Below, piece by piece: positions 36,108-44,020 of a stretch of DNA of 64,000 bases (positions are counted from its first letter, which is position 1; every line of letters starts with the position of its first letter). The stretch spans positions 3,410,001 to 3,474,000 of the forward strand of contig NZ_CP080531.1 of assembly GCF_024746835.1 (NCBI RefSeq), given 5' to 3'. Below the pieces are notes generated by a model. The model did no database searches. It saw nothing but the letters and a program-made list of their open reading frames with translations, and had not been told where the DNA came from. The position numbers and the translations under genes are program-made. The stretch is from Mesorhizobium sp. AR02 (GTDB lineage: Bacteria > Pseudomonadota > Alphaproteobacteria > Rhizobiales > Rhizobiaceae).

Positions 36108-36132
36108 GGAACCCGATCCCCGGCAAAGCGTT
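36108..36132 (+). promoter_or_regulatory. EcfG-type promoter of the Crp/Fnr regulator
   Basis: GGAAC (36108-36112), a 17-base spacer and GTT (36130-36132), ending 43 bases before the start codon at 36176. Confidence 0.78.
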
Positions 36133-36175
36133 TGAAACCGGCCTGCCGAGCGGCAGGCTTTCGAAGGGGGTCGAA

Positions 36176-36937
36176 ATGCCAGGCCAGAATGCACGTTCTT
36201 TCGCAAGCCGCCAATACCCTTGCGAGAATTGCCCATTGCGGCCCCTGCCGGTCTTCCGGGAATTCGAAAAACAGGAACTCGCCTTCATCAGCACATTCAA
36301 GAAAGGGGAACTGGCGGTCGACAAGGGCGCCACGGTCGTCGTGGAAGGAAGCCACAGCGCCCACCTCTACACCGTGCTGTCCGGCTGGGCTTTCCGCTAC
36401 AAACTGTTGCCGGACGGCCGCCGACAGATCCTCAATTACCTCATGCCCGGCGATCTCATCGGGCTGCAAGGCAGCGTCATGGGGGAAATGCAGCATTCCG
36501 TCGAGGCCTTGTCGCCAATGCTGCTGTGCGTCTTCGAGCGCGACAATCTGCATGAACTCTACCGCAACCATCCGGGTCTTGCTTACGACATCACCTGGAT
36601 CGCGTCGCGCGAAGAACGCATGCTGGACGAGAACCTGCTCAGTGTCGGCCGCCGCAGCGCGATCGAGCGCGCCGCCTACCTTATCGCCTTCATCGGCAGC
36701 CGCGCCAAGGTCGTCGGACTGAACGGCAAGAAATCCATCCAGATTCCGATCACGCAGCAGCACATAGCCGATACGCTTGGCCTCTCGCTGGTTCACACCA
36801 ACAAGACGATCCGCAAACTGATGGACCGCAAGCTGATCCTCTGGCGCGATGGTGGTTGCGAGGTCGTCGACAATGAAGCGCTCAAGTTGCTCGCCGGCTG
36901 GGAAGGGCTGGGCGAGGGACGTCGCCCACTGATCTGA
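36176..36937 (+). CDS. Crp/Fnr-family transcription factor
   Basis: A 253-residue regulator. An N-terminal Cys-Glu-Asn-Cys-Pro-Leu-Arg motif recalls FNR, but the third and fourth cluster cysteines are not arranged as in FNR, so an iron-sulfur sensor is doubtful. The cyclic-nucleotide-binding fold covers residues 35-150. The winged helix (165-235) includes Ile-Ala-Asp-Thr-Leu-Gly-Leu-Ser-Leu-Val-His-Thr-Asn-Lys-Thr-Ile. Its EcfG-type promoter places it as a secondary regulator in the stress response. Confidence 0.88.
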   Translation: MPGQNARSFASRQYPCENCPLRPLPVFREFEKQELAFISTFKKGELAVDKGATVVVEGSHSAHLYTVLSGWAFRYKLLPDGRRQILNYLMPGDLIGLQGSVMGEMQHSVEALSPMLLCVFERDNLHELYRNHPGLAYDITWIASREERMLDENLLSVGRRSAIERAAYLIAFIGSRAKVVGLNGKKSIQIPITQQHIADTLGLSLVHTNKTIRKLMDRKLILWRDGGCEVVDNEALKLLAGWEGLGEGRRPLI

Positions 36938-37007
36938 GACGCACCTCTCGCCATGGATTGGCGATTGGTGCGTACGCGCATGTTTTCGGCTAGTTTGTTC
37001 CGATGCC

Positions 37008-37032
37008 GGAACCTTGAGACGCAAGGCGCGTT
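37008..37032 (+). promoter_or_regulatory. EcfG-type promoter of the DUF883 operon
   Basis: GGAAC (37008-37012), 17 bases and GTT (37030-37032), ending 30 bases before the start at 37063. Confidence 0.8.
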
Positions 37033-37062
37033 TGAAATCGAGCAATCACAAGGAGTTAAGCA

Positions 37063-37389
37063 ATGGCAACCGCCACAGGGAAGACCGCCAACGAAGCGCG
37101 GGCGAATTCGGACCTCGAAGCCGACATCCGACAGTTGAAGGCCGATATCGACAAGCTCACCAAGCAGTTGGCCAAGACCGGGGAACATGGCTATGGCACT
37201 GCCCGCCGCGCGGCCACCGAGGGCGTCGAGCAATTGCGCGCGCAGGGCGAAGCTGCGTTTGACAGCCTTCGCGGCAGTGCCAAGGACATCGAGGCGCAGT
37301 TGCTGGCAAATGTCCGCGAAAAGCCGGTGACGTCGCTGGCGATCGCCGCCGGCGTCGGCTTCCTCTTCGCGCTGCTTGCGCGTCGCTAG
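37063..37389 (+). CDS. DUF883 (ElaB/YqjD-type) membrane-anchored protein
   Basis: A 108-residue protein. Residues 15-85 are a charged helix (Asp-Ile-Arg-Gln-Leu-Lys-Ala-Asp-Ile). A C-terminal membrane anchor at residues 88-106 follows Arg-Glu-Lys-Pro, the DUF883 signature. E. coli ElaB and YqjD are stationary-phase inner-membrane proteins that bind ribosomes. It has an EcfG-type promoter and starts an apparent two-gene operon with the gene 12 bases downstream. Confidence 0.88.
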   Translation: MATATGKTANEARANSDLEADIRQLKADIDKLTKQLAKTGEHGYGTARRAATEGVEQLRAQGEAAFDSLRGSAKDIEAQLLANVREKPVTSLAIAAGVGFLFALLARR

Positions 37390-37400
37390 TTCCGCGCCAG

Positions 37401-37859
37401 ATGGGTCTGCTGGCATCCCTGCTCTCGGGTTTCGCCTCGGGTGAAACCGTGGCCGCCATACGCCGTGCGCGCACGGCGGCCATCGTCTATGCGCTTGCCG
37501 CGCTGGCGGCATTCTGCGGTCTCGGCTTCCTGGTCGGGGCAGCCTACATCTGGGCCGCGGCCCGCTATGGATCGTTCGCGGTGGCGCTTGGTTTCGGTGT
37601 CGGCTTTCTGGTGATCGCCGGCCTCGTTCTTCTGATCCATCGGTTGATGTCCGGCGCCCGTGCCCGCCGCGCGGCAAGGCGGCGCAAAGCCGACATGAAG
37701 GCGCTCGGCATCACGGCCGCACTCGCCGTGCTGCCGGCATTGCTCAAGGGAAAAGGTGGCCTCGGTGTCATTCTGGGCCCGGCCGTGGCGCTCGCCGCCT
37801 ATGCCATCTACCGTGAGAATGTGAAGCCCGACGATCCGGATGCCGGGGAGGGGAAATAA
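37401..37859 (+). CDS. Hypothetical membrane protein, operon partner of DUF883 gene
   Basis: A 152-residue protein with hydrophobic segments at about residues 25-48, 52-80 and 97-135, separated by an Arg-rich loop (Arg-Ala-Arg-Arg-Ala-Ala-Arg-Arg-Arg-Lys). It resembles the holin-superfamily/YqjE-type proteins often paired with YqjD-like genes, as in the E. coli yqjCDEK operon; that link is by context. The start lies 12 bases after the DUF883 stop. Confidence 0.7.
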   Translation: MGLLASLLSGFASGETVAAIRRARTAAIVYALAALAAFCGLGFLVGAAYIWAAARYGSFAVALGFGVGFLVIAGLVLLIHRLMSGARARRAARRRKADMKALGITAALAVLPALLKGKGGLGVILGPAVALAAYAIYRENVKPDDPDAGEGK

Positions 37860-37890
37860 CGTCGGCGCCCGGCCTCGGATCAAAGATCCG

Positions 37891-39423
37891 TCACTTCGAC
37901 AGGTCTTCCAGCGGCATCGATATCTGGGCGAAGACGCCCTCCGGCCGGAATTCATGGGTCACCTCGCTCGAGATGACCTTGGCCAGGCTGCGGCGGATGA
38001 GGATCGAGCCGAAGCCGTGGCGTTCGGGCGGTGCGACTGCCGGGCCGCCGCTTTCGCGCCAGGTCAACACCAGGCGTCGGTCGCGCTTCCTGCCTTGTGT
38101 CTTCCAGTCGAGATCGACCTTGCCCGATGCAATCGACAGCGATCCATATTGCAGCGCATTGCTGGCCAGTTCGTGCAGGATGAGTCCGAGGCCAACAGCC
38201 TGGTCGGGCGACAGCAACAGGTCGGCGCCGGAGATCGTGATGCGCGGCTGGTCGGCTGTGTCAAAGGGCCTGATCTCGATCTGGACGAGCTCGCGGATGC
38301 CGATGCCGCGCCACTCGCGGTCGGACAAGAGATTGTGGGCGATGCCCAGCGCCTGAAGCCGGGCGCTGAAGGCTTCGAGGAATTCGCTCGGCTGGCGGGC
38401 ATGACGCACGGTCTGCGTCGCCAGCGCCTGGACGGTCGCCAGCGTGTTCTTGACGCGGTGGTTGAGCTCGCGCAGCAAGAGCCGCTGCCGCTCGTCGCCG
38501 AGCTTGCGTTCGGAAATGTCGTAGTTGACGCCGAAGATCAGTGTCGGCTTGCCGTCGCCGTCGCGCTCGATGACGCGGCCGCGCGTGGCCACCCAGCGCG
38601 GCGGATGAAAGCCTTTCACCCGGTATTCGCCGAAATAGTCGTCGCTGCCGGACAAGGCATCGCGAAAGCGGGTTTCTGTCTGGTAGACGTCGCGCGGATC
38701 GATGGCGGTCAGGATGTCGCGCGCCCGCAGCCGGGTCGAGCGCGGCAGGTTGAACAGCTCCGACAGCCGGACATCGCATTCGATCATGTTGGTGCGGATG
38801 TCCCATGCCCAGCTGGCGAGCGAGGCCGCGTCGAGCGCGATGGCGCGCCGCTTTTCCTCGCGCGCCAGGGCTGCCTCGGCAATGGCGCCGCTGCGGGTCG
38901 CGTCCTTCAAGGTGAAGAGGCTGCCGGCAAGGCCGGCCAGCGTCTTCAACTGGTCGAGCTTGGCCTGCGATGGAAAGGCATGCGGCTTGCGGTCGAGCAC
39001 GCACAGCGTGCCGATCCTGGCGCCTGCCACCACCATCGGCGCGCCGGCATAGAAGCGCACATGATGCTTGCCGGTGACCAGCGGGTTGGCTTTGAAGCGC
39101 GGGTCCGTCGTTGCATCCGTCACCACCATGGGATCGTCGCCGGCGGCGATGGCGTGGGCACAGAAGGAGATGTCTGTGGCGGTCTCGGTTTCTTCGAGGC
39201 CAAAGCACGACTTGAACCATTGCCGCTCGAGATCAACCAGCGTAACCAGGGCGATCGGCGCCTGCATCACGGCCGCGGCAAGGCTGCTGATGCGGTCGAA
39301 ATCCAGGTCGGCCGCCGTATCCAGCATTTCCAGCCCATGCAGTACGGCCAGCCGGTCTTCGGCATTGACCGCTAGCGCCACTTTAGCCGGCAGGCTTGCC
39401 CCTATTTCCGCCTTGCTGTTCAC
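37891..39423 (-). CDS. GAF-PAS HWE-family sensor kinase
   Basis: A soluble kinase of about 510 residues. A GAF domain covers 20-165 (Asp-Ile-Ser-Phe-Cys-Ala-His-Ala-Ile, the light/redox-type GAF pattern) and a PAS domain 185-310. The kinase core begins Glu-Leu-Asn-His-Arg-Val-Lys-Asn-Thr near residue 325, with the N box His-Glu-Leu-Ala-Ser-Asn-Ala-Leu-Gln-Tyr-Gly and Thr-Trp-Arg-Glu. GTG 39423 is chosen because homology begins there; ATG 39471 is possible, but a start at 39504 would overlap the divergent promoter at 39497. It is the third HWE kinase near phyR and a candidate PhyR activator. Confidence 0.88.
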   Translation of the reverse strand: MNSKAEIGASLPAKVALAVNAEDRLAVLHGLEMLDTAADLDFDRISSLAAAVMQAPIALVTLVDLERQWFKSCFGLEETETATDISFCAHAIAAGDDPMVVTDATTDPRFKANPLVTGKHHVRFYAGAPMVVAGARIGTLCVLDRKPHAFPSQAKLDQLKTLAGLAGSLFTLKDATRSGAIAEAALAREEKRRAIALDAASLASWAWDIRTNMIECDVRLSELFNLPRSTRLRARDILTAIDPRDVYQTETRFRDALSGSDDYFGEYRVKGFHPPRWVATRGRVIERDGDGKPTLIFGVNYDISERKLGDERQRLLLRELNHRVKNTLATVQALATQTVRHARQPSEFLEAFSARLQALGIAHNLLSDREWRGIGIRELVQIEIRPFDTADQPRITISGADLLLSPDQAVGLGLILHELASNALQYGSLSIASGKVDLDWKTQGRKRDRRLVLTWRESGGPAVAPPERHGFGSILIRRSLAKVISSEVTHEFRPEGVFAQISMPLEDLSK

Positions 39424-39496
39424 CCCAAACCCCAAATGCCCATGCCGGCCGTCGCCGTCTTGCCGATCCATCGGCTCATGACAAGCTGGCCTTCCC

Positions 39497-39521
39497 GGAA
39501 CCATCCTAGCGAGGAACCGTT
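39497..39521 (+). promoter_or_regulatory. EcfG-type promoter of a 57-residue membrane protein gene
   Basis: GGAAC (39497-39501), 17 bases and GTT (39519-39521), ending 57 bases before the start codon at 39579. Confidence 0.77.
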
Positions 39522-39578
39522 ACCCGACCGTGATTTGCCGAGCGCGCCCGCAGGCGCGGAGCAAAACAAGGATCGGCC

Positions 39579-39752
39579 ATGACCAAGATCATTCCTCAGG
39601 ACAAAGCGCGGCAGGGGCGATGGGGCTGGCACGGCTTGCGCATCCTGATCGCCGCGCTGCTTCTGGCTTTCGCGGCCTGGGGCATCGCCGAGATCTACGG
39701 CGAGCTGGCCAAGACACCGGCGACGGAGCAAGGAAGTGCGCCGAGCGGCTAG
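39579..39752 (+). CDS. Very small membrane protein, predicted stress-regulon member
   Basis: A 57-residue protein with a basic N terminus (Lys-Ala-Arg-Gln-Gly-Arg-Trp-Gly-Trp), one hydrophobic helix at residues 20-38 and a short polar tail. AAGGA lies 7 bases before ATG 39579, and a perfect EcfG-type promoter precedes it. The combination of promoter, ribosome-binding site and membrane helix makes it credible despite its size. No family recognised. Confidence 0.72.
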   Translation: MTKIIPQDKARQGRWGWHGLRILIAALLLAFAAWGIAEIYGELAKTPATEQGSAPSG

Positions 39753-39781
39753 ATCTTCAGCCGTCATCATTCGAGATCGCA

Positions 39782-40702
39782 TCAGGCCGCCTTTGCCTCG
39801 GCAATGCTGGCCGGCACCAGGACATTCAGCGCGCCGGGCCGGATTTCAATCGTTGTCTCACGCTCGAGCCCGACCAGTTCGCCATCCATGACGGCGCGGA
39901 ACTTTCTGCTGCCGGAATGGATTTTCAGGACGGTCCGGTCGGATTGATGGATTTCGACATGCTCGTTGTCGCGCCATTTGCCGCGCGCCACATTGAAGAG
40001 GAACTTCACCAGTTCGGCGCGCTGCTGCGCCACCGTGACATAGATGCCGAGCACGCCGCCCGAAGGGTTGTCCGCATAGGGAAGATGGCCCTCGCCGAAC
40101 AGATTGTTGGTGACGCCGATGCCTGATATGCGCGCCGTCATCTCGGCTTCGCCGATGCCGAGCGTGACGTTCATCGCCGGCGGGTTCTTGATCGTCGCCC
40201 ACGCCGCCTTGGCCGAAGCCCCGATCTTGCCCAGGCGCGAACCGAATTCCATTCCCTGGCGCAGCTGCACCATCTTCGCATGCATGCCGATCGAGAACTG
40301 ATGGACGAAGGGCCGACCGTTGGCGATGGCCATGTCGACCGCGATGATCTCGCCGTCGGTGAAGGATTTCAGCGCGGCGTCAAGCGACTGCGGAATGCCG
40401 AGGCCACGCGCGAACAGGTTCATGGTGCCGGCCGGCAGTATGGCAAGCGCCTTTTTCTTACCCATCAGCCTGGCGGCCGCCGCTGAAATGGTTCCGTCGC
40501 CGCCACCTGCCAGCACGACATCGACGGTGCGGCGCGAAGCAGCGCTGTCGAGGCCTTCCACCACGTCCTTGCCGGCAACCACGTCGATGCTCAGGGAGTG
40601 GCCCGCCGCTTCCAGCGTCTGACGCATCCTGTCGGAAAAAGCGGCGAGGTCGGTGGTGCGCAAGGTGCCGCCGTCCCGGTTCAGCACCGCCGCAAATTTC
40701 AT
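39782..40702 (-). CDS. Diacylglycerol-kinase-family lipid kinase
   Basis: A 306-residue protein of the DAGK catalytic family (YegS/BmrU-like). The nucleotide loop Gly-Gly-Gly-Asp-Gly-Thr is at about residues 66-71, followed by Leu-Pro-Ala-Gly-Thr-Met-Asn-Leu-Phe-Ala-Arg. The C-terminal beta-sandwich includes Val-Met-Asp-Gly-Glu-Leu. It probably phosphorylates a membrane lipid such as diacylglycerol. An EcfG-type promoter lies 57 bases upstream, divergent from the PRC-barrel gene, which also has one. Confidence 0.87.
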   Translation of the reverse strand: MKFAAVLNRDGGTLRTTDLAAFSDRMRQTLEAAGHSLSIDVVAGKDVVEGLDSAASRRTVDVVLAGGGDGTISAAAARLMGKKKALAILPAGTMNLFARGLGIPQSLDAALKSFTDGEIIAVDMAIANGRPFVHQFSIGMHAKMVQLRQGMEFGSRLGKIGASAKAAWATIKNPPAMNVTLGIGEAEMTARISGIGVTNNLFGEGHLPYADNPSGGVLGIYVTVAQQRAELVKFLFNVARGKWRDNEHVEIHQSDRTVLKIHSGSRKFRAVMDGELVGLERETTIEIRPGALNVLVPASIAEAKAA

Positions 40703-40758
40703 GCCCTGCTCCGTTGGCTCAGTCCAACCCGGCCGGGGCGCGCCCAGCCGAAGGCTGA

Positions 40759-40783
40759 AACGCGGCGAGGCAGGAAAGGTTCC
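40759..40783 (-). promoter_or_regulatory. EcfG-type promoter of the lipid kinase
   Basis: On the minus strand GGAAC (40783-40779) and GTT (40761-40759) are separated by 17 bases. Confidence 0.78.
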
Positions 40784-40868
40784 GGCAGCGCGGAATCAGC
40801 GGTTGCAACCCATGGCTCTCATGCTTCCGCTGGTGGTTTTGAGTACGAATGCCGGGACGTGTTTTGTC

Positions 40869-40893
40869 GGAACAACAGCATGGTCACGACGTT
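40869..40893 (+). promoter_or_regulatory. EcfG-type promoter of the PRC-barrel gene
   Basis: GGAAC (40869-40873), 17 bases and GTT (40891-40893), 90 bases before the start codon. Confidence 0.8.
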
Positions 40894-40982
40894 GTAAACC
40901 CATCGAGATGCCGCGTCCGATCTCGCAGCGACGGTTCAACCGGGCGCGGCGTGCATGAAATGACGCATCAGGAGAGACCATC

Positions 40983-42305
40983 ATGATCCGCACCCTTTTA
41001 GCCACGACCGCACTCGCAACGCTGATCGCGACCGGCGCCTTCGCGCAGAGTGCGGCGAGCCCCGCACCTGCCGCCGCGCCGTCCGTCCAGGAGCCTGCGG
41101 CCACCGCTCCGGTGCCGCGCGCCGAAGGCAGTATCGTCACCAACATCATCGGGGAATCCGTCTACAACGGCACCGGCGATGATGCCGAGAGCATCGGCAA
41201 GGTCAGCGATGTCGTCTTCGACAAAGATGGCATGGCGAAATCCGTCGTCATCGGCGTCGGCGGCTTTCTGGGCATCGGGGCGAAGAATGTCGCCTTCGAC
41301 TACGACAAGCTGCAGTGGGCCGAGAAGAACGGCGATCGCTGGCTGGTTGCCCAGACAAGCAAGGATGAACTGACGGCGCATCCGGAATTCGACAGCAAGC
41401 CCTATGGGCCCGCGCCGGCACCCGCCACTTCGCCGGATGCAGCAGCGCCCGCGACAACGGATACCGCGCAGAAACCTGTCGACATGAATGCCGCCCCGGC
41501 CGAACCGGTGAAGCGCGCCGACGGCAACCTTGCCACCAACATCATTGGCGAGACCGTCTACAACGGCACCGGCGATGACGCCCAGAACATCGGCAGCGTC
41601 AACGACATCGTGCTGACGAGGGAAGGCAAGGCCGAATCCCTGGTCATCGGCGTGGGTGGGTTCCTTGGCCTCGGTGCCAAGAACGTCACCTATGATTTCA
41701 GCAAGGCACAGTGGGCCGAGAAGAACGGCGACCGCTGGCTGGTTGCGCAGACCACCAAGGAAGAGCTGCAGGCGCAGCCGGATTTCAACCGCAAGGCCTA
41801 TGACCCGGTGCCGGCAACGACGGCATCCAATGAGCCGGCGGCAACCGCGCCGGCCGCTACCACGGCTCCTGCTGCCGCACCCGCGGATAGGACTGCCGAG
41901 GCGCCAGCGGCTACGGCCCCTGATGCCGCCGCTCCCGACCAGACACAGACTGCGGCCATCGACAAATCGACGCTGACGGAGATGCCGGTCGGCGAGATCA
42001 GAGCCGACGATCTGAAGGGCGCGACGGTCTATGGCGCCAATGACGCCAAGGTCGGTGAGATCGGCGATGTCGTGCTGACGCCTGACAAGAAGACCGATGC
42101 GGTGATCGTCAATGTCGGAGGTTTCCTTGGCATCGGCCAGAAGGAAGTGGCGGTCGGCCTGGATAATCTGAAGTTCATGACCGACAAGGACGGCAAGAAG
42201 TATCTTTACACGACCTTCACCAAGGAACAGCTCGAGGCACAGCCTGCCTATGACAAGGGCAGTTATGCCGAGAAGCGCGACCAGCAGCGGTTGATACTTC
42301 GGTAG
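40983..42305 (+). CDS. Secreted protein with three PRC-barrel repeats
   Basis: A 440-residue exported protein. The signal peptide is residues 1-21 (Ala-Phe-Ala-Gln). PRC-barrel repeats lie at about 45-140, 178-270 and 330-425. The first two are very similar, each with an Asn-Ile-Ile-Gly-Glu opening, Val-Ile-Gly-Val-Gly-Gly-Phe-Leu-Gly and Trp-Ala-Glu-Lys-Asn-Gly-Asp-Arg-Trp; the third is diverged. Linkers are Pro/Ala/Thr-rich. Periplasmic location is inferred. The stop codon directly abuts an octamer tandem array. Confidence 0.88.
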   Translation: MIRTLLATTALATLIATGAFAQSAASPAPAAAPSVQEPAATAPVPRAEGSIVTNIIGESVYNGTGDDAESIGKVSDVVFDKDGMAKSVVIGVGGFLGIGAKNVAFDYDKLQWAEKNGDRWLVAQTSKDELTAHPEFDSKPYGPAPAPATSPDAAAPATTDTAQKPVDMNAAPAEPVKRADGNLATNIIGETVYNGTGDDAQNIGSVNDIVLTREGKAESLVIGVGGFLGLGAKNVTYDFSKAQWAEKNGDRWLVAQTTKEELQAQPDFNRKAYDPVPATTASNEPAATAPAATTAPAAAPADRTAEAPAATAPDAAAPDQTQTAAIDKSTLTEMPVGEIRADDLKGATVYGANDAKVGEIGDVVLTPDKKTDAVIVNVGGFLGIGQKEVAVGLDNLKFMTDKDGKKYLYTTFTKEQLEAQPAYDKGSYAEKRDQQRLILR

Positions 42306-42306
42306 G

Positions 42307-42410
42307 CAGTAGGGCAGTAGGGCAGTAGGGCAGTAGGGCAGTAGGGCAGTAGGGCAGTAGGGCAGTAGGGCAGTAGGGCAGTAGGGCAGTAGGGCAGTAG
42401 GGCAGTAGGG
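42307..42410. repeat. Tandem array: 13 copies of octamer CAGTAGGG
   Basis: Thirteen perfect, uninterrupted 8-base units fill 104 bases, starting 2 bases after the stop of the PRC-barrel gene. Downstream, 42440-42475 holds degenerate complementary units (CTGCC, TGCCC, ACTGCCC) that could fold back on the array. It lies between convergent genes, so length change would not shift either reading frame. As the unit is not a multiple of three, antisense frames read as eight-residue repeats, which are not coding. Confidence 0.97.
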
Positions 42411-42454
42411 TGCGGCGTCGATGCCGATACACCCAAACATACTGCCTTATTGCC

Positions 42455-44020
42455 CTATTCCCTTACTGCCCTGCCGACATGGCCAACCACGCCATTTTCC
42501 GTCAATTCCGCCAGCGCCAGTGACTGGTCGAGATGTTCGGCCCGCCAGGCGAGAAGCCGCTCGGCGAATTCCAGACGGGTGGAGAGATGCGCGGGGCTGG
42601 TGGCGAGGTTGGTCAGTTCGCCAGGGTCTGTTTCGACGTTGAAAAGCAAGGGTGGCAAACCGCCGCCAAAATGCACGTATTTGAATTTTTTGGTGCGGAT
42701 GACTGCGAGGTTGCACTGGCGCGAGGCAATGCCGAAATGCTGCTCGGCCTCGCCCCCGGCGATCGAGCGGAAATCGAACTCCCAATGCGCGGCGTCGCGC
42801 CAGATAGCGGGGGTTCCACCGCTCAGGAATGGTTTCAGCGAGTATCCGTCGAGATGTGGTTCGGGCGGCTCGCCAAGCAGGTCTATCAGCGTGGGCAAGA
42901 TGTCTACCGCTTCGGTGAAGCGATCGACCGTGTTGCCAGCAGCCTTGCCATGTCGCGGATCGCGAATGATCAGCGGGATGTGGTAGCTGCCGTCGAAGTA
43001 GCCGCCCTTGCCCAGCATGAAATGGTCGCCCATCATCTCGGCGTGGTCCGAGGTCAGCACAATGACGGTGTCGTCCCAGGTGGCCGAAATCTTGAGCGCC
43101 TGCCATATCAGGCCAAGCTGTGCGTCGACCTCCGAGATCATGCCGTAATAAATCGCCCGGATGCGGCGGAAATCGTCCTCGCTCCAGTCGTGCACCTTGC
43201 CTGTAGCGCCGGGGCGGAACTTCGCGCGTTTCTGCCGGCTGAGATCGTAGGCGAGATAGGGGTGGCTTTGAGCTTCAGCCCGCCAGCTCTCCGCGCGGTG
43301 AAAGGCCGGGCCATCGGCCGGATCGTATAGAGTGTTGTAGGGCTCCGGCACGATGAAGGGTGGGTGGGGGCTGATGAAGGAGAGATGCGCGAACCAGGGC
43401 GTGGCCTGCTCCTGCTCGCCGAGCCAGCGGATGAACTCACCGGCAAGGAAAGCCGTCGGCGTATGATCTTTCGAATAGATTGGCGGCGCCTCGGTCACGG
43501 CGTCGGTGTCGTTTTCCTCGTCCACGGGACGGTGGATGCCCGGAGATCCGGCGCTGGCATCGATGCCCTGCTGCTTCAGCCAGGAGAGCCATTGCTTCTG
43601 ATGCTCAGGCAGCAGCTGTCGCACAGTGAATCCAGGCAGAACGCCTTCATAGCTTTTCAGCCTTGGATCGCCAGGGGCCAGCAGGCGTGGATCGAGCGAC
43701 ACGTCGGTGTAGCCGAACAGTGTCGGATCGTAACCGATGGCCCGGGCATACAGCGCGATATTGCCGTGGCGAGCATCAAGCGGCGAGCCGTTACGGCAGA
43801 CGCGGTTGTTCATCTGGTAGAGACCGGTGTAGAGGCAGGCACGCGCCGGCGAACAGGGCGCCGCGCCGCCATAGTGGCGCTCGAACAGCACGCCCTCGGC
43901 GGCGAGTGCGTCGGCGTTCGGCGTCTTCACCACGGGATGGCCGGCAGCCGACAGGCAATCGCCGCGCCACTGGTCGCAGGTGATCAGGAGAACGTTCGGA
44001 CGCCTGGCGTTTCCTGTCAC
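42455..44020 (-). CDS. Sulfatase / phosphonate monoester hydrolase-like enzyme
   Basis: A 521-residue alkaline-phosphatase-superfamily hydrolase. The formylglycine motif Cys-Ser-Pro-Ala-Arg is at residues 56-60, metal ligands include Cys-Asp-Gln near residue 15, and the late motif Thr-Ser-Asp-His-Ala-Glu-Met-Met-Gly-Asp-His is near residue 335. The region Thr-Gly-Leu-Tyr-Gln-Met-Asn-Asn-Arg, then Arg-Ala-Ile-Gly-Tyr-Asp-Pro, closely resembles the Rhizobium phosphonate monoester hydrolase/phosphodiesterase. There is no signal peptide, so it is cytoplasmic. A separate formylglycine-generating enzyme would be needed. The substrate is uncertain. Confidence 0.85.
   Translation of the reverse strand: MTGNARRPNVLLITCDQWRGDCLSAAGHPVVKTPNADALAAEGVLFERHYGGAAPCSPARACLYTGLYQMNNRVCRNGSPLDARHGNIALYARAIGYDPTLFGYTDVSLDPRLLAPGDPRLKSYEGVLPGFTVRQLLPEHQKQWLSWLKQQGIDASAGSPGIHRPVDEENDTDAVTEAPPIYSKDHTPTAFLAGEFIRWLGEQEQATPWFAHLSFISPHPPFIVPEPYNTLYDPADGPAFHRAESWRAEAQSHPYLAYDLSRQKRAKFRPGATGKVHDWSEDDFRRIRAIYYGMISEVDAQLGLIWQALKISATWDDTVIVLTSDHAEMMGDHFMLGKGGYFDGSYHIPLIIRDPRHGKAAGNTVDRFTEAVDILPTLIDLLGEPPEPHLDGYSLKPFLSGGTPAIWRDAAHWEFDFRSIAGGEAEQHFGIASRQCNLAVIRTKKFKYVHFGGGLPPLLFNVETDPGELTNLATSPAHLSTRLEFAERLLAWRAEHLDQSLALAELTENGVVGHVGRAVRE

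Noticed and set aside
37840..39375. 511-residue plus-strand frame opposite the GAF-PAS kinase
   Set aside because: The kinase motifs on the minus strand are unmistakable; this frame has no recognisable domain.
42307..42410. Possible CRISPR array
   Set aside because: Units of 8 bases abut directly with no spacers, and no cas gene is present.
40998..42440. Minus-strand frame with eight-residue Leu-Pro-Tyr-Cys-Pro-Thr repeats
   Set aside because: The repeats arise from reading the CAGTAGGG array antisense, and the remainder is antisense to the PRC-barrel gene.
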